From contig DPAW01000019.1 in the NCBI GenBank assembly GCA_003517285.1, positions 1 to 5,168 of the forward strand: DNA of 5,168 bases. The letters run 5' to 3'. Each line of letters opens with the position of its first letter. The first letter of the stretch is position 1. The notes under the pieces are model-generated. The model saw nothing but the letters and a program-made list of their open reading frames with translations. It was not told the origin of the DNA and did not search any database. Position numbers and translations under genes: made by a program. Origin of the DNA: Verrucomicrobiales bacterium (GTDB lineage: Bacteria; Verrucomicrobiota; Verrucomicrobiia; Limisphaerales; UBA1100). Positions 1 to 5,168 of the stretch are shown here, piece after piece.

Positions 1-15
1 GGTAATTAGAAACGA

Positions 16-21
16 TAGAAT
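16..21 (+). promoter_or_regulatory. Possible -10 element of the protease gene
   Basis: TAGAAT matches the bacterial -10 consensus TATAAT at five of six bases and ends six bases before the ATG at 28. If used, transcription would begin at or next to the start codon, giving a leaderless or nearly leaderless mRNA, which would fit the lack of a Shine-Dalgarno sequence. Any -35 element would lie outside the window, so support is weak. Confidence 0.2.
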
Positions 22-27
22 TTCGTT

Positions 28-1512
28 ATGATTCACATCACTTTACTGGCGTTGGCGGTAGTATTTTCGTTGCAGGCGCAGGAGTCTAAAATAGACCCGC
101 AGGTGTCAAAGGCCATAAGTGGTGGGCGATCAGTGTCGGTGTTGTTACTTGGGGAAAAGCAATTACTGCAAGGCCCAAAGGGATTTTCGGAGTTTTGCCA
201 AAAAAATTCTGGATCCAAGAGGCGGGAGCTGCGAGCGCAGTTGATCGTGCAGCTAAAAAAAATTGCGAATGCTGAGCAGGTGGCATTGCGGAAAGAACTG
301 AAGCTGTCAAAGGAAACTCAGGGGTTGTGGCTGGTGAATGCGGTGGCGGCAACGCTCACGCCGGAGGCCATTCGTGCGGCGGCAAAGAGTGAGCGGGTGA
401 AGTACATATATCCGGCTGGGCCTATTCCGCAGGGCCAAGGTCGTGGTCGCGTAGGAACTGTACTTGGTAAGGGTGCGGTGCGGCCTTTTAGTACGAAGGG
501 CAAAACAATCCCGTGGAACCTGAAGGCGGTTAAGGCGGATCAGGTTTGGAGTCAATTGGGAATCACTGGCGGCGGTTCGGTGGTGGCCATGTACGATGCG
601 GGAGTGGATTACAATCACGAGGATTTGCGCGAAAATATTTGGCGTAACCCCGGTGAAAGAGCCAACAACGGCAAGGACGATGACGGTAACGGTTGGGTTG
701 ATGATATTTATGGGTTTAACTTTCGGTTTGGTTCACCGGAAGTGAAGCCTAATTCGGTTCAAGCAGGACGGCTGCAGCACGGAACACTCACTTCAGGGAT
801 TGTAGCGGGTGATGGTACTGGGGGGACAATCACTGGTGTGGCTCCGCGCGCAAAGCTGATGCCGCTTCTTGGTTGGGGGGGGGCATACGGAGCAGCGCGC
901 GTGCACGAGTACGCACTGGAGAACGGTGCGGATGTAATGAACATGAGTTTCTCCATTCCTAACTTAGGCCACACGCGCGGATTGTGGCGGCTGATGAGTG
1001 AGCACGCGACGGCTGCGGGGCTGGTGCTCGTGAGTGGGGCGGGTAATTTTCAAAGCCTTTCAAGGCCAGTGCAGTTGCGCATTCCAGAGGGTATCCCGTG
1101 TGTTATTGCTGCCGGTGGAGTGGATCGGAATTTGAAAATCCCAAATTTCGTGAGCCTTGGTCCAGTGGAGTGGGGTAGTGTTAAATTTTATGAGGATCAC
1201 CCGATGCCTAAGGGTTTGATCAAGCCAGACGTGAGCGCCTTCCCTGGGCCAAACTACCCTGTGCTTGCCAACAAACGTGGTTATCTTGATCCTAACAATA
1301 GAGTTAGAGGCAATTCATTCAGCGGCCCTCACGTCGCTGGAACAGTTGCGCTGATGTTCTCGGCAAATCCAGAACTTACTGCATGGCGCGTGAAGGAAAT
1401 CCTGGAGATAACAGCAACTGATCTTGGTGCGAAAGGTAAAGACAATGATACCGGCGCTGGGCTGCTAAATGCATTAGCCGCGGTAAAAGCAGCAATTGCT
1501 GAAAAAAAATAG
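28..1512 (+). CDS. Secreted S8 family subtilisin-like serine peptidase with I9-like propeptide
   Basis: A 494-residue exported endopeptidase of the subtilase (S8) family, predicted to cleave proteins outside the cytoplasm. Residues 1-17 form a signal peptide (hydrophobic L6-L15, likely cut after A17). Residues about 35-128 look like an inhibitor-I9-type propeptide, with a Lys/Arg-rich helix and a W101-L-V-N-A strand. The catalytic domain runs from about 165 to 488. The triad is D190 (in V-A-M-Y-D-A-G-V-D), H251 (in Q-H-G-T-L-T-S-G) and S430 (in G-N-S-F-S-G-P-H-V-A-G), with oxyanion-hole N340 (in S-G-A-G-N). An acidic loop at 214-226 (N-G-K-D-D-D-G-N-G-W-V-D-D) resembles calcium-binding loops of related subtilases, and K399-P-D-V-S-A is the usual block before the serine motif. 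The protein ends just after the catalytic domain, with no sorting tail, PPC domain or dockerin. The start is well fixed: an in-frame TAG lies at 16-18 and this ATG begins the signal peptide. No Shine-Dalgarno motif is seen. The specific substrate is unknown. Confidence 0.95.
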   Translation: MIHITLLALAVVFSLQAQESKIDPQVSKAISGGRSVSVLLLGEKQLLQGPKGFSEFCQKNSGSKRRELRAQLIVQLKKIANAEQVALRKELKLSKETQGLWLVNAVAATLTPEAIRAAAKSERVKYIYPAGPIPQGQGRGRVGTVLGKGAVRPFSTKGKTIPWNLKAVKADQVWSQLGITGGGSVVAMYDAGVDYNHEDLRENIWRNPGERANNGKDDDGNGWVDDIYGFNFRFGSPEVKPNSVQAGRLQHGTLTSGIVAGDGTGGTITGVAPRAKLMPLLGWGGAYGAARVHEYALENGADVMNMSFSIPNLGHTRGLWRLMSEHATAAGLVLVSGAGNFQSLSRPVQLRIPEGIPCVIAAGGVDRNLKIPNFVSLGPVEWGSVKFYEDHPMPKGLIKPDVSAFPGPNYPVLANKRGYLDPNNRVRGNSFSGPHVAGTVALMFSANPELTAWRVKEILEITATDLGAKGKDNDTGAGLLNALAAVKAAIAEKK

Positions 1513-1545
1513 CCGCCTTGCAAATCGACTTAAATCATTCGGCTA
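1502..1545 (-). terminator. Likely intrinsic terminator of the PQQ-repeat gene
   Basis: Read on the - strand, TAGCCG (1545-1540) pairs perfectly with CGGCTA (1515-1510) and is followed directly by eight T residues (1509-1502). This is the layout of a Rho-independent terminator. The stem is only six base pairs and the loop is long (24 bases), holding the propeller gene's TGA stop at 1537-1535, so the hairpin is of modest quality. On the + strand the hairpin is not followed by a T tract, so it should act for the - strand gene only. The T tract is the complement of the final lysine codons of the convergent protease gene. Confidence 0.5.
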
Positions 1546-2851
1546 AGGAATAACACCGCACTTCCCGATCATTCCGCAGATAGATGCTCTTGTTTGCAAA
1601 TGCCGGGTGACTCCACACAATTTGTCGGCCTTGCGCCGTGTTGGTCGGCTCAATAAGGCGAGTGCGGCTAATTTCCTCATACCCCTTCGGACTTAGCTTG
1701 GCGATGATCAGATCGCCGGCCTCGTTGTGGATGAAAAATCGGTTTCCATTCTTCACAATAAATGCGTTCGCCCATCGGCCCGACTTCTTTGTGACCGGCG
1801 CAAAACTTTCCCACACGCGCTCGCCCGTATCTACCTTCAGACACCGAAACTGTCCGTAGCTGCAAACCCCATAAATGTACCCACCCTCAATGAAGGGCGT
1901 GCACATGATGGCATGCAGCTGCTCCGTGTTGCGCTCACTACGTCCGGTCGCCCGCCATGCAACGGTGGCCTTCGGTGCGTCCTTATCCAGCCGCATCATC
2001 AACGGCCCGTTGTAAAATGACGTCACGAAAAGTAGGTCATCATCCAGTCGTGGCGTCGGGATGGTTAACCCTGCACGTACGCGGAATGGCTCGCTCCAGA
2101 ATACCTTGCCCGTTTCTGGATCAATCGAGTTCAATGCGCGAGGATGCCAGATGATCAGCTGTTGCTTGCCGCCAGCCTCATAAATCATCGGTGGACAATA
2201 GCCCAGATCCGGTCCGGGCAGCGCCCTCCACAGCATCTTGCCCGTAAGTTTGTCAAAAGCAATGGTCGTCCCTTCCTCTCCACCACCAAGGCAAATCAAC
2301 TTCTTCCCATCCACTAACGGATGCGCCGCAAATCCCCATATCGGTACTTTGGCGCCAAACTCTTTCTCAAAATTGCGCTGCCAAATGATCTTACCGTCTG
2401 CCACCGCCAAGCAAAATAAATCACCCATCGCTCCTAATACATAAACCCTTTCGCCGTCTACCGTAGGGGTGCAGCGCGGCCCCGCAGGATAACTCAATTG
2501 ATATGGGCAATTGTACTCATGTTTCCACAGCAACTTTCCGTCGCTCTCCCGTAAACATAGAATGCGCTCCGAACCCGCCAAGCGTCCGCGGGTAAACTTG
2601 TTCGCCGGATTAGTTACCCCCTTCGCTAATTGCCGATCCGTTACGAACACACGGCCATCAGCGACCGCTGGTCCGGAGTATCCACCCCCTACATTTACTT
2701 TCCATTTTAGCTTTGGCGTACCGTCAAATTTTTCAACAATTCCATCCTCGCGCCAGATTCCATCACGCTGCGGCCCTAGCCACTGCGGCCATTCACTGGC
2801 TAAAATTGAAATGGAACTGAACGATAAAAGAAGGGCTGCAGTGATTTGCAT
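1535..2851 (-). CDS. Secreted PQQ-binding-like beta-propeller repeat protein
   Basis: A 438-residue exported protein with a PQQ/quinoprotein-type beta-propeller fold. Residues 1-18 are a signal peptide (hydrophobic core, likely cut after I-L-A18). The mature protein opens with W21-P-Q-W-L-G-P-x-R-D-G, a hallmark of secreted PQQ-repeat proteins of Planctomycetota and Verrucomicrobiota. Blade signatures of the form (T/D)-G-K/E-x-x-W recur at about 104-109 (D-G-K-L-L-W), 152-157 (D-G-K-I-I-W), 203-208 (T-G-K-M-L-W), 247-252 (T-G-K-V-F-W) and 342-347 (T-G-E-R-V-W), with a K-L-K-W strand at 47-50 and a closing strand at the C-terminus, so a seven- or eight-bladed propeller is likely. A conserved central block reads P-I-W-G-F-A-A-H-P (170-178), and I-W-H-P is at 234-237. 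The length is normal for the family. I see no dehydrogenase-specific adjacent-cysteine pair or cytochrome motif, so enzymatic activity cannot be claimed; a binding or scaffold role is more cautious. It converges with the protease gene and lies 268 bases downstream of the phosphatase gene. Confidence 0.93.
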   Translation of the reverse strand: MQITAALLLSFSSISILASEWPQWLGPQRDGIWREDGIVEKFDGTPKLKWKVNVGGGYSGPAVADGRVFVTDRQLAKGVTNPANKFTRGRLAGSERILCLRESDGKLLWKHEYNCPYQLSYPAGPRCTPTVDGERVYVLGAMGDLFCLAVADGKIIWQRNFEKEFGAKVPIWGFAAHPLVDGKKLICLGGGEEGTTIAFDKLTGKMLWRALPGPDLGYCPPMIYEAGGKQQLIIWHPRALNSIDPETGKVFWSEPFRVRAGLTIPTPRLDDDLLFVTSFYNGPLMMRLDKDAPKATVAWRATGRSERNTEQLHAIMCTPFIEGGYIYGVCSYGQFRCLKVDTGERVWESFAPVTKKSGRWANAFIVKNGNRFFIHNEAGDLIIAKLSPKGYEEISRTRLIEPTNTAQGRQIVWSHPAFANKSIYLRNDREVRCYSLAE

Positions 2852-3119
2852 GCCGAATGCTGCCTCTTTAAGGGGCGGCGGGCAAACCGTTAATTAGTGC
2901 AGGGTGGCAGAGGTTGTGCGCCAGGATTTTTGTAAGTAGAATTAGCCTGACCCGCGCGCCTTAAGTTGTATGCCAACCTAGGGAGATAGCAAGTGGGGTT
3001 AGTTTCGAGTATGCGGAAAAGTTTCCTTGAATCGGCTTAAATAATTAGGACTCCGACTACTACCTCTGGGGCCACTTTCCCGAACCCTGTATTAACTAAA
3101 CTGATTTGTTGGCTTAGAC
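2852..3119. other. Intergenic region between the phosphatase and PQQ-repeat genes
   Basis: These 268 bases separate two genes of the same orientation. The stretch must hold the 3' end of the phosphatase transcript and probably the promoter of the propeller gene. I found no hairpin with a following T tract after the phosphatase stop, no strong -35/-10 pair, no convincing small gene and no tRNA. A near-consensus -35 (TTGGCA, - strand, 2976-2971) has no good -10 at the right distance. A small dyad, GGAAA-AG-TTTCC, lies at 3015-3026 but is too short to interpret. Confidence 0.5.
2863..2869 (-). promoter_or_regulatory. Ribosome binding site of the PQQ-repeat gene
   Basis: The - strand reads AAAGAGG, ending 11 bases before the ATG at 2851. 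The A-G-A-G-G core matches the anti-Shine-Dalgarno sequence, though the spacer is a little longer than ideal. It supports the chosen start, which also begins a clean signal peptide. Confidence 0.4.
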
Positions 3120-5168
3120 TTAGGCGCGGAGTTTGTCGCTATCGGTTTTTACTTCAAAGATACGTTTACCATCAAGGTTCACCCAGGTAGCTTTGAGGGT
3201 CGCCGGGGTAATTGTGGTATCAATCTGCATCTTGAGAAAGACATTGGGTTCAGCGGCAGCATGCACCAAGTTCGGGTGTGGGACATTGAGGCTTGGAATG
3301 ACCCGATGGTGCATCGGGCTGATGATAAATTGCCAGAGTTCATAGCCAACGCGTGGGCCATAATTTAGGGCCCGTGATACATGAATATCACCGCCGAGGA
3401 GTAGGCAGCCAGGAATGTTTTCTTGTTTGATAAAGTCGAAGATCGCATCGCGTTCATAATGGTAGGTGCCCCAGTCGTCTTTCTCGCTGTTTTTCTTATC
3501 GTCCCAGATCATGCCGGTGGTGACGCATTTAAAAGTGGCTTTACTGGCGAGCAGGGCTTTTTTGAACCACTGCCATTGTTGCTTGCCCAGACATGTGGTT
3601 TGGCTTGCATCGGCCCAGCTTTTCTCCGTTCGGCTAAACCAGCGTGGATCCAGCAGAAAGAACTCGATGGGTCCGTAGCGGAATGAGGTATAGATACCCT
3701 GGCCATTACCAAACCGATCGGTCTGCATGTTACCATTGGCGTCATGGCCAAAGGTGGCGTTCGCTCGGTATTCCGTAAAAGTGGTGCGGCAGGTGTGTTT
3801 ACCCATGAAATCGCCATGTCCGTCGTTTCGCCCAAAGTCGTGGTCGTCCCATGTTCCCCAGCAGGGCACGCGCTTAATCATCTCATGAATCTCAGGTTGG
3901 GCTAGGAATTCGCGGTGCTTTGCTCGGGCGACTCCCAAGTTAGATGTGTCCACGTAAGGCGTGTCGCCAAGAAAAATGAATCCGTCGCAACCTTCCTTAA
4001 TCACCTGTGTCCAAATCCGATTAGGATCTGATGGCGCACAGGAGCCCATGCCGAGTGTCACTTTTGTTGGCTTGTTGTTTGATGGAGGGGTTTTGAAGGA
4101 ACCCTCCAATGCTTTGTACCCGCCCTCACCACGAGGTTGGATCGTGAATGTATAAGAAGAATCCGCCGACAGGCCTTTGACGTCTACGACCGCGGTGAAG
4201 TCGTGATCGGGGTCGAGCTTGGTCTCAAACTTTGAAACTTGGCCGTCCTCGTTAGTCATTTTGCAAATCCAGTCTAATCTTTTATGATCTGCTTTACTGG
4301 GCCGAAACCAGATTCGAGTGCGATTCGTGTCGGTGTGGCCAATCATGGGGCCAGTGGGCGGTTCGGGAGGCATTGGCGTTGGCTTCACTTCTGGCGCTTT
4401 GCCGTTTTTGACGAGCGCGGTATATCCCGCTACGGCTGCAAAGAACGCTTTGCCATGTTTCAAAGCGCGATCAGACACACTTGCCTTGCCTGAGTTGTCG
4501 AAACATTTGTCGACCCACAAGCCTGACACGAGAAAGCGCCCCTTCCCGTGAGCCGCTTCGAGCAGGCATGGGGATCCGCCGTGGGCTTCTGAGGCAAGCA
4601 GCACTTTCATCCCTTCCCATCGATCAACGCTCTCCCAGTTCACGTTCCCACGATCTATATCGTTTTTGCTGAATCGGCCAGCATGGTCGCCAAGCCATTG
4701 GTTGATAATCGGATGTTTCGGATCGACCGGATAGCCATCATTGAGATCGCGATCACCTCTAATCACTTCGAAGCCTTTGGGTAGATATGCGACCGAATTG
4801 CCGAACTGATCCGATTGGGTCATCTCAAGTACGACACCCCCGGCGTAAACAAATGAGCGGAGAGATTTCCCGTGCGTTTGGATATACTGCCGATAGGACT
4901 CGGCATTATTCACGAAAGAACCAAAAACGATTAGGTCAACTCCGCCATGCTGGCTATCGGCTGGGTGCGTGATGTCCAGTTGGAATACTGTCATCCCCGC
5001 GTGCCTCAGGAGTTTCCCCGCCCCGATGGATTCCTTTGTCCAGCGGTCGGGATATTCGAGCACAGCGACACGGAGACCCTTTCCTGGAGGCCTAGCACTT
5101 TCCGATGGTACTCGAGCCGGAGTGACCCCAGATGCGATCGCAGCCACCCCAGCACTACCTGTCATAAA
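3120..5168 (-). CDS. PhoD-family alkaline phosphatase with N-terminal GAT-like domain (5' end outside window)
   Basis: An exported metallophosphoesterase of the alkaline phosphatase D type, expected to release phosphate from phosphomono- or diesters. Residues are numbered from the ATG at 5165. In order: the tail of a signal peptide (1-18); a Rossmann-like domain resembling class I glutamine amidotransferase/ThuA folds (about 31-250), with H151-P-I-I-N and G207-K-G-R-F-L-V-S-G; a proline-rich linker (259-272); a PhoD N-terminal Fn3-like domain (about 272-359); and the phosphatase domain (about 366-670). Metal-site motifs are intact: G374-S-C376, L399-G-D401-T-P-Y404, W439-D-D-H-D-F, D506-P-R508 and G591-G-D593-I-H595. 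C376 with D401-x-x-Y404 matches the iron/calcium centre described for Bacillus subtilis PhoD. The codon before the ATG is TTT (Phe) and the frame stays open to the edge. F-M-T-G-S-A-G-V-A-A-I-A fits the stretch after the twin arginines of a Tat signal (R-R-x-F-L/M), so this ATG is probably internal and the gene is 5'-partial here. Tat export is normal for PhoD. The stop TAA is followed by a 268-base gap. Confidence 0.92.
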   Translation of the reverse strand, partial: FMTGSAGVAAIASGVTPARVPSESARPPGKGLRVAVLEYPDRWTKESIGAGKLLRHAGMTVFQLDITHPADSQHGGVDLIVFGSFVNNAESYRQYIQTHGKSLRSFVYAGGVVLEMTQSDQFGNSVAYLPKGFEVIRGDRDLNDGYPVDPKHPIINQWLGDHAGRFSKNDIDRGNVNWESVDRWEGMKVLLASEAHGGSPCLLEAAHGKGRFLVSGLWVDKCFDNSGKASVSDRALKHGKAFFAAVAGYTALVKNGKAPEVKPTPMPPEPPTGPMIGHTDTNRTRIWFRPSKADHKRLDWICKMTNEDGQVSKFETKLDPDHDFTAVVDVKGLSADSSYTFTIQPRGEGGYKALEGSFKTPPSNNKPTKVTLGMGSCAPSDPNRIWTQVIKEGCDGFIFLGDTPYVDTSNLGVARAKHREFLAQPEIHEMIKRVPCWGTWDDHDFGRNDGHGDFMGKHTCRTTFTEYRANATFGHDANGNMQTDRFGNGQGIYTSFRYGPIEFFLLDPRWFSRTEKSWADASQTTCLGKQQWQWFKKALLASKATFKCVTTGMIWDDKKNSEKDDWGTYHYERDAIFDFIKQENIPGCLLLGGDIHVSRALNYGPRVGYELWQFIISPMHHRVIPSLNVPHPNLVHAAAEPNVFLKMQIDTTITPATLKATWVNLDGKRIFEVKTDSDKLRA

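Noticed and set aside
307..618. Open frame of 103 codons on the - strand inside the protease gene
   Set aside because: It lies opposite the propeptide and catalytic domain of a confident gene and has an Arg/Thr-rich composition typical of an antisense shadow.
2511..2897. Open frame of 128 codons on the + strand across the start of the propeller gene
   Set aside because: It is antisense to a strongly recognised gene, has low-complexity basic composition and no family resemblance; it is a shadow frame.
3015..3026. Dyad GGAAA-AG-TTTCC in the intergenic region as an operator or terminator
   Set aside because: The arms are five bases with a two-base centre and no T tract follows on either strand, so it is too weak to call.
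1523..3046. Near-identical 17-base words, 1523-1539 and 3030-3046 (15 of 17 bases, both containing CTTAAAT)
   Set aside because: About one or two such matches are expected by chance between two places in 5 kb, and one copy overlaps a stop codon. It is not a supported repeat.
1535..5168. Propeller and phosphatase genes as one operon
   Set aside because: They share a strand, but the 268-base gap and a separate ribosome binding site make independent transcription more likely. No decisive terminator is seen, so this is not fully excluded.
1..5168. The three genes as a single novel defence or metabolic system
   Set aside because: All three belong to common secreted families with convergent or widely spaced arrangement, and nothing links them mechanistically.

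Overview
The window holds three long genes that together fill almost all of it. All three products look exported. An S8 subtilisin-like protease lies on the + strand (28-1512). A PQQ-type beta-propeller protein lies on the - strand (1535-2851). A PhoD-family alkaline phosphatase/phosphodiesterase with an extra N-terminal domain lies on the - strand (3120 to the right edge). I see no RNA genes, mobile elements, CRISPR arrays or long repeats.

Organism: the protein style suggests a Verrucomicrobiota or Planctomycetota bacterium, perhaps marine or freshwater. The clearest sign is the propeller protein, which begins its mature part with a W-P-Q-W-x-G-P-x-R-D-G motif and has a central P-I-W-G-F-A-x-H-P block. 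Both are typical of the large secreted PQQ-repeat families in those phyla. This is an inference from recognised protein style, not from a marker gene.

Layout: the protease and the propeller gene converge, with only 22 bases between their stop codons. A hairpin followed by a T8 tract (on the - strand) sits there as a likely terminator for the propeller gene; its T tract is the complement of the last lysine codons of the protease gene. The propeller and phosphatase genes point the same way but are 268 bases apart, so they are probably transcribed separately. The phosphatase reading frame is still open at the window edge, and its first visible residues resemble the middle of a Tat signal peptide, so its true start is most likely outside the window.

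Functionally the set fits general extracytoplasmic scavenging (protein degradation and phosphate release) plus a structural or binding propeller. Nothing in the sequence shows that the three proteins form one pathway. I did not find a convincing new system. The most unusual element is the fusion of a Rossmann-like, glutamine-amidotransferase-like domain that lacks a visible nucleophile to a PhoD phosphatase.
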